A stretch of 63,200 nt of DNA, taken from positions 1 through 63,200 of the forward strand of contig SLNP01000009.1 of assembly GCA_007132995.1 (NCBI GenBank), read 5' to 3'. This DNA comes from Bacteroidales bacterium. GTDB lineage: Bacteria > Bacteroidota > Bacteroidia > Bacteroidales > VadinHA17. Under the pieces are notes generated by a model that searched no databases, was not told the DNA's origin, and worked only from the letters and a program-made list of their open reading frames with translations. A program made the translations under genes and the position numbers. Below are positions 25,098 to 34,162 of this stretch, piece by piece (position 1 is the first letter of the stretch; each line of letters opens with the position of its first letter).

Positions 25098-25973
25098 ATG
25101 AGCAAGCTATACGAAAAAATGATAAAGAGTCGCCCCTCTTTTTCCCCGATGCAGAGAGAGCTTCGCTCTTTAACAGCTGAAGTGACCAGGCAGCACCCCG
25201 GCGGTGACAACTTAAAGCAGTTATTCCGCTCTCTCGACATAACATCGCTGAGTTCGCTCGACACAGAATCATCGATATACTCTCTCTGCACAAAGGTCAG
25301 GGTGGTGCCCAAAAGATTCCCCGGAACCCCTGCCGCCGCAGCGGTATGTGTCTATCCTGCATTCACCCGGCAGGTAAGCTCACTGCTGAGCGAAAGCGGG
25401 GTCAGAACAGCCGTAGTGGCAGGTTCATTCCCCTCTGCCCAGACATTCAGGGAGATACTGACTGCTGAAGTCTCTATGGCAGCAGGCCACGGAGCCGATG
25501 AGATAGATGTTGTGATGCCTCCCGGCCTAATAAAGGAGAGGTACTACGATGAGGCCGCAAACATAGTTAAGGATATCAGGAAAGCGGCCGGCAACAGGGT
25601 GTTGAAAGTTATTATAGAGTCGGGGGTTCTGGCAGATCCTGCCGCTGTTTACAGTGCTGCCGTAATAGCCATGGAGGCGGGTGCCGATTTTGTAAAGAGT
25701 TCAACAGGTAAGGAGCCTGTGTCCGCTACCCCGGAGGCGGCATGGGTTATCTGTTCCGCCATAAAGAGATATCACGAAGAGACCGGCATAAAGGTGGGCT
25801 TCAAGGCTGCCGGAGGGATAAGCGATCCGGGAACAGCACTGCTTTACAGAAGCATAACAGCATCTATTCTGGGAGACCATTGGCTAGGCCCCGACCTGTT
25901 CAGGATAGGTGCAAGCAGGCTGGCAAATGCCATTCTCTCATCTGATAGCGAAGAGAGTCTCAATTACTTTTGA
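25098..25973 (+). CDS. deoC: Deoxyribose-phosphate aldolase
   Basis: This class I aldolase splits 2-deoxyribose-5-phosphate to glyceraldehyde-3-phosphate and acetaldehyde in deoxynucleoside breakdown. Seen: Asp137 in EIDVV, Schiff-base Lys200 in ADFVKSSTGK, Lys236 in VGFKAAGGI, and the N-terminal DITSL..DTESSI segment. At 291 residues it is longer than E. coli DeoC because of an N-terminal helix extension, as in other Bacteroidota. No other deo genes are adjacent. Confidence 0.95.
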   Translation: MSKLYEKMIKSRPSFSPMQRELRSLTAEVTRQHPGGDNLKQLFRSLDITSLSSLDTESSIYSLCTKVRVVPKRFPGTPAAAAVCVYPAFTRQVSSLLSESGVRTAVVAGSFPSAQTFREILTAEVSMAAGHGADEIDVVMPPGLIKERYYDEAANIVKDIRKAAGNRVLKVIIESGVLADPAAVYSAAVIAMEAGADFVKSSTGKEPVSATPEAAWVICSAIKRYHEETGIKVGFKAAGGISDPGTALLYRSITASILGDHWLGPDLFRIGASRLANAILSSDSEESLNYF

Positions 25974-25981
25974 TATTTTTG
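25974..25981 (+). promoter_or_regulatory. -7 box for the DUF4271-hemD unit (TATTTTTG)
   Basis: Exact TAnnTTTG match directly after the deoC stop and 23 nt before the ATG at 26004. Confidence 0.6.
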
Positions 25982-26003
25982 CCCCTCAGCATAGCCACAC
26001 AGT

Positions 26004-26678
26004 ATGTTCGAGGGTATCCCTATTTATGACGATCCGCTAAGGGGTGACTGGATTCTTTATGTCCATGTCATTTCACTCATACTATTCCTTCCCCTTATTA
26101 CAGGAGGAACCGGAGTCTCCCGGTTAATAAAAGGTCTTGCGATTCGAAAACCCTACAGCGGTAGCACAGCATCTCCAACTCCTGTAAGAATATGGCTTAT
26201 TCCTCCTCTTACAGGCTCGGTGTTGCAGATTGGACTTCTTCTGATGCATATTGAAATGCTTGCAGAAGATAGTAATACGCCGGACGGAGCACTCTTTTCG
26301 TTATGGTACAGCATAGCGGGCACCCTTGCACTTCTGGTAACAGGCCGCCTGATACTGTGCGAGATTTTGGGCAGGGCAACCGCATCGGGTAAGCTATTCC
26401 GCGACTACCTGCTAAACATAGTCGTACTGTATCAGATAGCAGGAGTTGCCATTATACCGCTGAACATAGCGGTAACATATATGCAGGGGGTTGACAAGAC
26501 CGTATTTATTGTGCTCGGGGGGGCAATCGCTATACTGCTCTACATCTTCAGATTAATTAAGCTGGCTGCAACTTTTAACCATAGAAATATTTCGATTATC
26601 TACTACATTTTGTACATTTGTGCGCTGGAATTGTTGCCCATAACGCTTCTTCTGCGCATCGAATGGCCGTTCCGGTAA
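26004..26678 (+). CDS. DUF4271 family membrane protein
   Basis: The 224-residue protein has about six hydrophobic helices and the family-like ending IYYILYICALELLPITLLLR. Proteins of this family commonly sit directly before hemD in Bacteroidota, as here (7 nt gap). A role in the envelope or near haem synthesis is suggested only by this linkage; no function is established. Confidence 0.75.
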   Translation: MFEGIPIYDDPLRGDWILYVHVISLILFLPLITGGTGVSRLIKGLAIRKPYSGSTASPTPVRIWLIPPLTGSVLQIGLLLMHIEMLAEDSNTPDGALFSLWYSIAGTLALLVTGRLILCEILGRATASGKLFRDYLLNIVVLYQIAGVAIIPLNIAVTYMQGVDKTVFIVLGGAIAILLYIFRLIKLAATFNHRNISIIYYILYICALELLPITLLLRIEWPFR

Positions 26679-26685
26679 AGGCCCG

Positions 26686-27477
26686 TTGGCAGGGTATCTG
26701 GAAGTCAAACCAAAAAATGAAGCTTTGAAAATCAAAAAGGTACTTATATCGCAACCCGAGCCCAGCAATCCAAAGTCACCTTATTATGAGCTGGCAAAGA
26801 AATATAACCTCAAGATAGACTTTAAGCCTTTTATTAAGGTGGAGGGTGTATCGTCGAAAGATTTCCGCCAGCAGAAGATAGACCTCACCAGTTTCAGTGC
26901 TGTTATCTTCACCTGTAAAGCTGCCGTTGATCACTACTTCAGAATCTGTGATGAGCTCCGAATTACTGTACCGGACTCAATGAAGTACTTCTGTATTACT
27001 GAAAATGTAGGCTTCTACCTTCAGAAGTATATTGTCTACAGAAAGCGGAAAGTTTTTCATGGAAAATCTATCTTCCAGGATCTTATACAGACTGTGCTGA
27101 AACATCGAGATGAGAAGTTCTTTGTACCACTCTCTGATCCGCATAATGCGGAGATACCGGAGCTGCTTAAAAAGAACAGGCTCAAATTCAAGGTCGGTAT
27201 CATGTACCGCACCATCAGTAACGACTTCTCCAATCATAACAGTTTCGATTATGATTTGCTGGTATTCTACAGCCCATCGGGCATTAAATCTCTTAGAGCG
27301 AATTTTCCCGATTTTGTTCAGGGCGATGTTAAGATAGGGGCCTTTGGTCCTACAACCACCCAGGCTGTTATTGACGAAGGGCTTCGCCTGGATATTGAGG
27401 CGCCCGGCCCTGAGGCACCGTCCATGACCATGGCTCTGGACAACTACCTGAAAGAGTATTCCAAAAACTCAAAATAG
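26686..27477 (+). CDS. hemD: Uroporphyrinogen-III synthase
   Basis: The 263-residue HemD-type protein closes and inverts ring D of hydroxymethylbilane in tetrapyrrole synthesis. The Bacteroidota form is recognisable by KIKKVLISQPEP, KIDFKPFIKVEGV, VIFTCKAAVDHYFRIC and FGPTTTQAV. HemD is poorly conserved overall, but this version is distinctive. The start is TTG, 8 nt past the DUF4271 stop; the only nearby ATG is out of frame. Confidence 0.9.
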   Translation: MAGYLEVKPKNEALKIKKVLISQPEPSNPKSPYYELAKKYNLKIDFKPFIKVEGVSSKDFRQQKIDLTSFSAVIFTCKAAVDHYFRICDELRITVPDSMKYFCITENVGFYLQKYIVYRKRKVFHGKSIFQDLIQTVLKHRDEKFFVPLSDPHNAEIPELLKKNRLKFKVGIMYRTISNDFSNHNSFDYDLLVFYSPSGIKSLRANFPDFVQGDVKIGAFGPTTTQAVIDEGLRLDIEAPGPEAPSMTMALDNYLKEYSKNSK

Positions 27478-27545
27478 TCTGCCTGCCGGACAGACTCACC
27501 ATAATGGTTGTGACATTTTTATGCAGCCATTGAATTTTTCGCCTT

Positions 27546-27959
27546 ATGCCAGCAGAGAGGCACTCCTTTAAAAAGGAAGAGAGATTGCGAAGCCGCAAAG
27601 ACATTGAAACCCTCTTCTCGCGAGGCGAGGTCGCTTACTCCTATCCCCTCCGGTTAATATACCTTGTAAAAGAGCCGGGCGACAATCCGCCTGCAAAAAT
27701 GGGAGTTGCAGTCAGCAGAAGAAACTTCAAAAAGGCCACCGACAGGAACCTCATCAAGCGGCGTATAAGGGAGGCATACAGGCAGAACAAAGAGATTCTC
27801 GTTCAGCCGCTGCGCGAAAGGGGTGTCTCAGCCATACTGATGATTCAGTACACCGCTAAAAAGATATTGCCATATTGCGATATCGAGGTGGCCGTCAAAG
27901 AGCTTCTGCAAAAAACAGGCAGGGCTCCTGAGAGTCGCCCGGAATTAAAGATTACATAA
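27546..27959 (+). CDS. rnpA: Ribonuclease P protein component
   Basis: The 137-residue basic protein has the RNR motif DRNLIKRRIREAYR, the LRSRKDIETLFSRG N-terminus and MGVAVSRRNFKKA. It aids RNase P RNA in tRNA 5' processing. As usual in Bacteroidota it is not next to rpmH. It lies 68 nt after hemD and 75 nt before an S41 protease gene, on the same strand. Confidence 0.95.
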   Translation: MPAERHSFKKEERLRSRKDIETLFSRGEVAYSYPLRLIYLVKEPGDNPPAKMGVAVSRRNFKKATDRNLIKRRIREAYRQNKEILVQPLRERGVSAILMIQYTAKKILPYCDIEVAVKELLQKTGRAPESRPELKIT

Positions 27960-28034
27960 AACCGGGCACTGACAATCAGTTCATGCCACTAAATTGCTAT
28001 TTTCGCAACAGCCGGTAATTAAGATCTCAATATT

Positions 28035-29714
28035 ATGCAAAGGTATTCCCGTCACACAATAGCTCTCGTCATATTAGCAGCATTGCTGACCATAGCGGTC
28101 TCTCTTCCCAGGTCAGACAGCAGAGATTTCAGGATAGCAAGGAACCTGGACATTTTCATCTCACTTATCCGTGAACTTAACACCTTCTATGTAGATGAGT
28201 TCGATCCAGACAAGCTTATAACAAGTGTTATAAGAAGCACGCTCAACACACTCGACCCCTACACGGTCTACTATCCTGAAGAGGATAGCGATGATATAGC
28301 CTTTATGACCACCGGCCAGTACGGGGGTATCGGGGCAATGATAAGGGAAGATGGCGATTTAGCGGTTGTAACCAGGGTTTATAAAGATTTCCCGGCTCAT
28401 AAGGCAGGTGTCAGGGCAGGTGACAGGCTCAAAAAGATAGATGACAAATCGCTCAAAAATTATGGTGCATCTGCCATAAGCGATCTGCTCAAGGGCGAAC
28501 CCGGCTCTGAAATAGAGATTACCGTAGAGAGGCTTGGCAGAGACACCCTGTTTCAGATAAGGCGTGAGAGGGTCGCCCTTAAGGCGGTGCCCTATTATGG
28601 AATGCTCGACGATGGGGTGACAGGATATATAAGATTTACAAACTTTACCCGCAACTGTGCCGGCGATGTGCGCGGCGCGGTTAAGTCACTCATTGAAAAT
28701 GATAATGCAGAGCAGATAATACTCGATGTAAGAGGCAATCCGGGTGGCCTGCTTAACGAGGCCACCGAAATAGTCAATATATTCGTAGATCCGGGAAATG
28801 AAGTGGTATCTACAAGAGGGCGGAATGAGCAGTTCGATGCTGTTCACAAGACAAAGAATAAGGCTCTCGATACCGACATACCACTTGCCGTGCTGATAAG
28901 CAGCGGATCGGCATCTGCAGCAGAGATAGTGGCAGGAGCCATTCAGGATCTTGACAGGGGGGTAGTAATAGGTCAGCGCAGTTTCGGCAAGGGGCTGGTG
29001 CAGATAACCCGACCGTTAAGCTATAATGCCCAACTTAAGGTTACAACCGCTAAGTACTATATACCCAGTGGCAGATGCATACAGGCGCTCGACTATTCCG
29101 ACAGACGGGAAGATGGCAGTGTAGGTAATATACCTGACTCTCTTATCTCGGAATTTACCACCAGAAATGGCAGAATAGTAAAAGATGGCGGTGGTATAAT
29201 GCCAGATATAGAGATAGAGCCACCACTAATCGGAAGGCTGGCTACCAAACTCTATGTTCAGCAGTACCTTTTCAATTTTGCCACCAGATTTTACCACGAT
29301 AACCCCGATATTGAGAGTATCGCACAGCTTACCGCCAGAGAGGATATTTTTGAAGAGCTCATAGCATATCTTGCAGAAAATGAGTTTTCTTATACAACAT
29401 CAACTGAAGCGGCACTGGATAACCTTATAGATGCGGCCCGTCAGGAGAGCTACTATGATATGCACCATGAAACCTTTAGCCGGTTAAGGGAGACTCTCTC
29501 CTCAGATAAGGCGACCGATATGGAGCTTGCCAGGGAAGATATTATAAGGCTGCTGTTGAGTGACCTTGCAGGCAGATACCTCTATGAAGAGGGTGAAATA
29601 AGGATGATGATATCTGATGATGCCGTTATAGAAGAGGCGCGCACTGCTCTCAGCGACAGGGAGCGGTACACCACCATACTTTCTCCGGCAACGGGAAGCA
29701 CAAGCATTCAATAG
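28035..29714 (+). CDS. S41 carboxyl-terminal processing protease (CtpA/Prc-like)
   Basis: The 559-residue protease has an uncleaved anchor or signal (about 8-24), an N-terminal helical part with NTFYVDEFDPDKLI, a PDZ domain (about 85-170), and the S41 core. Catalytic Ser294 is in SSGSASAAEI, with Lys319 in SFGKG 25 residues later, the spacing seen in Prc and D1P. A ~130-residue C-terminal extension follows the core. It acts in the periplasm on protein C-termini. The hemD-rnpA-S41 order is common in Bacteroidota. Confidence 0.93.
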   Translation: MQRYSRHTIALVILAALLTIAVSLPRSDSRDFRIARNLDIFISLIRELNTFYVDEFDPDKLITSVIRSTLNTLDPYTVYYPEEDSDDIAFMTTGQYGGIGAMIREDGDLAVVTRVYKDFPAHKAGVRAGDRLKKIDDKSLKNYGASAISDLLKGEPGSEIEITVERLGRDTLFQIRRERVALKAVPYYGMLDDGVTGYIRFTNFTRNCAGDVRGAVKSLIENDNAEQIILDVRGNPGGLLNEATEIVNIFVDPGNEVVSTRGRNEQFDAVHKTKNKALDTDIPLAVLISSGSASAAEIVAGAIQDLDRGVVIGQRSFGKGLVQITRPLSYNAQLKVTTAKYYIPSGRCIQALDYSDRREDGSVGNIPDSLISEFTTRNGRIVKDGGGIMPDIEIEPPLIGRLATKLYVQQYLFNFATRFYHDNPDIESIAQLTAREDIFEELIAYLAENEFSYTTSTEAALDNLIDAARQESYYDMHHETFSRLRETLSSDKATDMELAREDIIRLLLSDLAGRYLYEEGEIRMMISDDAVIEEARTALSDRERYTTILSPATGSTSIQ

Positions 29715-29851
29715 GGCTATTCCCGGCATGGGAAAGCGGTATTACTAATTACCGGCCGGCCTGTGCGCTATGTCATTGTTGCGAAAAACCGGGCAGGGGT
29801 CACTGTAATAAGCAAGAGAGGTTTTGTGATGGTGGGCAGAGAAGGTCAACC

Positions 29852-30280
29852 CTATCGCCATCTGTGTGTGTCATCTTCGTAAATCTCTCTCTTCCATATC
29901 GGCAACCGCTCTTTCAGCAGTTCCAGTGTCTGCCGGCATGCTCTGGTGGTCTGATCGCGGTGACCGCCGGTAACAACAATCAGAAGAGCCATCTCGCCCG
30001 CCTTCACGACACCTGTGGAGTGCACAACCCTTACGCTTTTAACATCGGGGAAAGCCCGCATAACTATCTCAACAACCTCGTTGCACTCTTTTCCGGCCAT
30101 CTCCTCATAGGCTGAGTACTCAATAGCCTTCACCTTCCCTCTCTCGTCTTCATCGGCCCTCACCTGACCAGCAAAAACAGAGACGCCACCCCTGTCATCA
30201 AAGGCTGCGTCAGTGGCCATAATATCAGCAACAAGCCGGTAGGGTAGAGGTCCGTCGTAAAGTAGTTCTTCTCTGCTCAT
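29852..30280 (-). CDS. moaE: Molybdopterin synthase catalytic subunit
   Basis: This is the large subunit of molybdopterin synthase (142 residues). GGVSVFAGQVR, the HSTGVVKAGE stretch and the catalytic-Lys segment KERLPIWKRE are all present. It converts cPMP to molybdopterin using thiocarboxylated MoaD. moaD lies 73 nt upstream; no other moa genes are in the window. Confidence 0.95.
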   Translation of the reverse strand: MSREELLYDGPLPYRLVADIMATDAAFDDRGGVSVFAGQVRADEDERGKVKAIEYSAYEEMAGKECNEVVEIVMRAFPDVKSVRVVHSTGVVKAGEMALLIVVTGGHRDQTTRACRQTLELLKERLPIWKREIYEDDTHRWR

Positions 30281-30353
30281 ATCAGCTACCTTTTATCATT
30301 TTACAATCACAATGTAAGTTCCGGGCCCTGTCCAGCGGAAATTGTTTCAGTCG

Positions 30354-30602
30354 CTACCCTCCGGCAAAAGGTGGTAGGAAGGCCACCTCATCGCCCTCTT
30401 TTAGCTGAAGCGTCTCACTGACCATCTCTCTGTTTACAGATATCCTGTAACTCAGCTTCTCCAGACCCGGCAGCGACTCAGCAACCCTCTTTCTGAGTGC
30501 CTCAGTATCGGCAACTCCTTCATAATAAAGCTCTTTTGCCCCAACCTTCTCAGCAATTATGCCAAAAAAGAGAACCCTTATCCTATCTCTACTCTCACCC
30601 AT
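30354..30602 (-). CDS. moaD: Molybdopterin synthase sulfur-carrier subunit
   Basis: This 82-residue ubiquitin-like carrier ends in FAGG, the Gly-Gly that is adenylated and thiocarboxylated. IRVLFFGIIAEKVG at the start and EVAFLPPFAGG at the end are typical. It pairs with the downstream moaE. The E1-like enzyme at 1.2 kb is a possible but unproven activator. Confidence 0.93.
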   Translation of the reverse strand: MGESRDRIRVLFFGIIAEKVGAKELYYEGVADTEALRKRVAESLPGLEKLSYRISVNREMVSETLQLKEGDEVAFLPPFAGG

Positions 30603-30651
30603 ATAACAGATATTTAATCATTTCAGTAATTATAATTTAACAGAGCGATTA

Positions 30652-33468
30652 TCAATGCACCTCAAGCCAGTTTTTGCCTGTGCCTGTTTCTACTACCATA
30701 TCTACCTTAAGCTTTACTGCACCCTCCATCTCATCTCTTATCAGGGCCTCTGCCGCCCGGGCCTTGTCAGGCTCTACCTCGAACATCAGCTCATCATGAA
30801 CCTGCAGTATCATATACGCCCCGGGCATCTCCCCGGCAAGCCGCTCATATATATTTATCATGGCAATTTTTATTATATCTGCCGCCGACCCCTGAATAGG
30901 TGCATTAATAGCGTTCCTTTCGGCATTACCCCTTACAACCTGATTACGCGAGTTAATATCTGGCAGGTAACGCCTCCGCCCGAAAATGGTGGTTACAAAT
31001 CCCTTTTGACGAGCCTTTGCAATCGCCTCATCCATATATCTTTTCACATCGGGATATGATGCAAAGTATCCGTCAATAAGCTCTTTGGCCTCACTCCTGC
31101 TTATTGAGAGACGCTCAGATAGCCCAAACGCGGAGATGCCGTAGATGATGCCAAAATTTGCTGTTTTTGCACGGCTACGCATTTCGCGGGTAACTTCACT
31201 CTCACTAACACCGAATATCTTGGCTGCGGTAGCGGCATGTATGTCGCTGCCCGCCCTGAAGTCAGATATCATATTGGCATCACCACTAAGGTGGGCCATA
31301 AGCCTCAACTCAATCTGAGAGTAGTCGGCAGAGACGAGCAGCCTGCCCTCTTCCGGCACAAAGGCACGCCGTAGCTCCCTGCCCCTCTCGTCGCGAACAG
31401 GAATATTCTGAAGATTGGGGTTGTTGCTGCTGAGACGCCCCGTAGAGGCAACTGCCTGATTAAAGCTGGCATGTATTCTTCCTGTTACAGGTGAAATCAA
31501 CTTTGGAAGGGTCTCAACATATGAGGAGAGCAGCTTTGTCAGCCCCCTGAATTCCAGCACCTTTTCAATTATAGGGTGTCTCTTCACCAGCCTCTGCAGA
31601 GTCTCTTCACTGGTGCTGTACTGGCCACTCCGGGTCTTTCTGGCCTTGCTCTCAAGCTTGAGCTCTCCGAAAAGAACATCACCGAGCTGTCTGGGCGATG
31701 CAATATTGAACTCTCTGCCTGCAAGCTTCCATATCTCATCCCGCTGCAGGGCGATCTCCTCTCTAAGTTGCTCCGCGTAATCAGAGAGACCATCCTTGTT
31801 AAGACGGATGCCCTTGCGTTCCATAGAAGAGAGAACTTTTACAAGAGGCATCTCAATCTTTTCAGCCAACTGCTTCATGCCACGCTCTTCGAGCATGGGT
31901 GAGAAGAGCCGGTAAAGCTGCCAGGTAATATCTGCATCTTCAACGGCATACTCTTTCAACTCTTCCGGGGGAACCGTCCGCATGCTTCTCTGATTTGCAC
32001 CGCGCGATCCGATGAGAGCATCGATTGGTACCATGCTGTAGCTGAGAAACACCTCAGAGAGGAAGTCAAGTTTATGTCTGTTGTCGGGTTCGAGCAGGTA
32101 GTGTGCTATCATAGTGTCGAAGAGCGGGCCGCCAACATCAATGCCGTAATTGCCCAGAACCTGTATGTCAAACTTAAGGTTATGGCCAACCTTAATCTGC
32201 TTCTCCGATCGCAGCGGCTCTCTCAGCATCTCCAGTAACCGTTCTGTCTCTCTGCGATCATCAGGGAACCTCACCATATAGCCTTTGCCCTTCTCCCATG
32301 AGAAGGCGATAGCAACAATCTCCGACTCAAGGGGGTTAATTGAGGTTGTCTCGGTATCGAAGCAGAAGGCATCATGATCGGTCAGTTTTGAGACCAGTTC
32401 AATTATAGCCTCATCGCTATCACAGCTTATATACTCATGCGGCGTGTCGGCTATGGTACTGTAGCTGCTCTGCTCTGAGATAGCCGCTGAAGTCTCGCCA
32501 AAGAGCGATCCCTGCATATTTGCACTGCTCTCTTCCCGGCTTTTCTTTGCAGGCCTGTCTTCCCTTGCTTTTTCTGCATCTCTGGCTGCGGGAAGAGAAG
32601 AGAAGATTCGTGAGGCTGTGGTACGAAACTCAAGCTCCTCAAACAGCCGTTTAAGAATTTCGGTATCAGGAAGACCATAGAGAAGGTGCTCCTCATTAAA
32701 CTCGACCGGCACATCCTGTTCGATAGTTGCCAGTCGCTTTGAGATCTCAATCTGCTCACGGTTATCTTCGATTATGCCTTTGATTCTGCCGGTCAGCTTA
32801 TGGCTGTTTTGGAGCAGATTCTCCACAGAGCCCCATTCGGCTATAAGCTTCTTAGCCGTTTTCGGTCCAACACCCGGAGCACCGGGAATATTATCAGAAC
32901 TATCGCCCATAAGGGCAAGCAGATCGATAACCTGTTCGGGGCGCTCAACCGAGAACTCTCTTACTACCTCCTCTACTCCCCACACTCTGGCCCCTTCGCC
33001 ACTGCGTGCGGGCTTATACATCATAACCTCTTCCGTAACAAGCTGAGCAAAGTCCTTATCTGATGTCATCATGTAGGTAGCATACCCCTTACCGCCTGCC
33101 TTTTTGGCAAGGGTTCCTATTACATCGTCTGCCTCAAAACCGGGCACCTCCATATAGGGTATTCCGAACCCCTCCAGCAATCTCTTTATCCACGGTACCG
33201 ACCGCTTGATATCTTCCGGTGTGGCATCGCGGTTGGCCTTATAGGCCGGAAACATCTCATGCCGAAAGGTTGGGGTGGGCGGATCGAACACCACGGCTAT
33301 ATGTGTCGGCTTCTGATTCTGCAGTATCTCTTCGAGGGTAAGCAGGAAACCGAAAACGGCAGAGGTGTTCTCGCCCCTGGAGTTGATACGCGGATTACTG
33401 ATAAAGGCGTAGTAAGAGCGGAAAATCAATGCGTAGGCATCAAGAAGAAAAAGTCTCTTTTCACTCAC
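30652..33468 (-). CDS. polA: DNA polymerase I
   Basis: The 938-residue polymerase has a 5'-nuclease domain (1-300, with LLDAYALIFRSYYAF and EADDVIGTLA), a 3'-5' exonuclease with intact DEDD start (FCFDTETTSINP, about 372), and the family A core. Motif A is SADYSQIELRLMAHLSGD (about 713), motif B RSRAKTANFGIIYG (about 770) and motif C QVHDELMFE (about 889). All three activities should be present. The start is GTG with an AAGAGAGA site upstream; queD lies 15 nt upstream, so the two are probably cotranscribed. Confidence 0.97.
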   Translation of the reverse strand: MSEKRLFLLDAYALIFRSYYAFISNPRINSRGENTSAVFGFLLTLEEILQNQKPTHIAVVFDPPTPTFRHEMFPAYKANRDATPEDIKRSVPWIKRLLEGFGIPYMEVPGFEADDVIGTLAKKAGGKGYATYMMTSDKDFAQLVTEEVMMYKPARSGEGARVWGVEEVVREFSVERPEQVIDLLALMGDSSDNIPGAPGVGPKTAKKLIAEWGSVENLLQNSHKLTGRIKGIIEDNREQIEISKRLATIEQDVPVEFNEEHLLYGLPDTEILKRLFEELEFRTTASRIFSSLPAARDAEKAREDRPAKKSREESSANMQGSLFGETSAAISEQSSYSTIADTPHEYISCDSDEAIIELVSKLTDHDAFCFDTETTSINPLESEIVAIAFSWEKGKGYMVRFPDDRRETERLLEMLREPLRSEKQIKVGHNLKFDIQVLGNYGIDVGGPLFDTMIAHYLLEPDNRHKLDFLSEVFLSYSMVPIDALIGSRGANQRSMRTVPPEELKEYAVEDADITWQLYRLFSPMLEERGMKQLAEKIEMPLVKVLSSMERKGIRLNKDGLSDYAEQLREEIALQRDEIWKLAGREFNIASPRQLGDVLFGELKLESKARKTRSGQYSTSEETLQRLVKRHPIIEKVLEFRGLTKLLSSYVETLPKLISPVTGRIHASFNQAVASTGRLSSNNPNLQNIPVRDERGRELRRAFVPEEGRLLVSADYSQIELRLMAHLSGDANMISDFRAGSDIHAATAAKIFGVSESEVTREMRSRAKTANFGIIYGISAFGLSERLSISRSEAKELIDGYFASYPDVKRYMDEAIAKARQKGFVTTIFGRRRYLPDINSRNQVVRGNAERNAINAPIQGSAADIIKIAMINIYERLAGEMPGAYMILQVHDELMFEVEPDKARAAEALIRDEMEGAVKLKVDMVVETGTGKNWLEVH

Positions 33469-33483
33469 GGAATCTCTCTTTTA

Positions 33484-33933
33484 TTAGCGGTTATCGTCAG
33501 CAAACCATTCGGCGAATGAGGTTGCTGTCTCATAGAGCCTGAGACTGTGCAACTCAACCCCCCGGGGCAGCCTGCTGCCTATTTTTTTTGCAAAATCCTG
33601 AACCAGGTTCTCGCAGGTTGGCTGGTAGTCGGTAACCACCGTATTGCCAAAAAGCTTCTCAAACTGCTCTATCTTTCCGGCCTTCTCAAACCTGCTAACC
33701 ACAACCGAATGGTCGAAGCGGTCAACTATCTCCCCGCAAACAATCTTCTTGAGTTCCGAAAAATCTATCACCATCCCCAGCTTGGGGTCTGAGCTGTCTG
33801 ACACAGGCTCGCCTGCAACAGTTACAAAGAGCCTGTAGGAGTGGCCATGAACATTGCGGCATGGTCCGTCATAGTTGTGCAGAACATGCGACATTTCGAA
33901 GGCAAACTCCTTGGTTACTCTTATTAGTGCCAT
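33484..33933 (-). CDS. queD: 6-carboxytetrahydropterin synthase (QueD/PTPS family)
   Basis: The 149-residue protein has zinc ligands H16, H29 and H31 (MSHVLHNYDGPCRNVHGHSYR region), catalytic Cys25, the DFSELK motif, FDHS, PTCENL, and the terminal ETATSFAEW with the pterin-anchoring Glu. The Cys-x3-His form fits QueD, which makes 6-carboxytetrahydropterin for queuosine, rather than pure PTPS. It is the first gene of a queD-polA unit with a good -7 box 26 nt upstream. Confidence 0.92.
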   Translation of the reverse strand: MALIRVTKEFAFEMSHVLHNYDGPCRNVHGHSYRLFVTVAGEPVSDSSDPKLGMVIDFSELKKIVCGEIVDRFDHSVVVSRFEKAGKIEQFEKLFGNTVVTDYQPTCENLVQDFAKKIGSRLPRGVELHSLRLYETATSFAEWFADDNR

Positions 33934-33958
33934 CCTATCCTCTATTTTACTGTCGGTG

Positions 33959-33966
33959 CAAAGTTA
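33959..33966 (-). promoter_or_regulatory. -7 box for queD (TAACTTTG)
   Basis: The minus strand reads TAACTTTG, an exact match to TAnnTTTG 26 nt before the queD ATG. Confidence 0.65.
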
Positions 33967-34061
33967 ACCATTCGCTCTCTCTTTTCTTCTGCAAGATGGG
34001 AAAGAGCACACAATCTTTTTCCGAAGAGATGTTACCACAGCAGCCGGTATGCCAAAAGGGA

Positions 34062-34091
34062 GAGGGGGCTGATACAGATAAAAGCCCCCTC
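34062..34091 (-). terminator. Strong GC hairpin downstream of the PQQ-propeller gene
   Basis: GAGGGGGCT (34062-34070) and AGCCCCCTC (34083-34091) form a perfect 9-bp stem with a 12-nt loop, 71 nt beyond the minus-strand stop at 34163. The T-run after it on the minus strand is weak (CCCTTTTGG). Confidence 0.5.
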
Positions 34092-34162
34092 CGGTAAAAC
34101 TATTTGTACTGTCAATAGCTCATACAGGCTTGCCTCTCAGCTTGCCAGAGAGCATGCAGCTG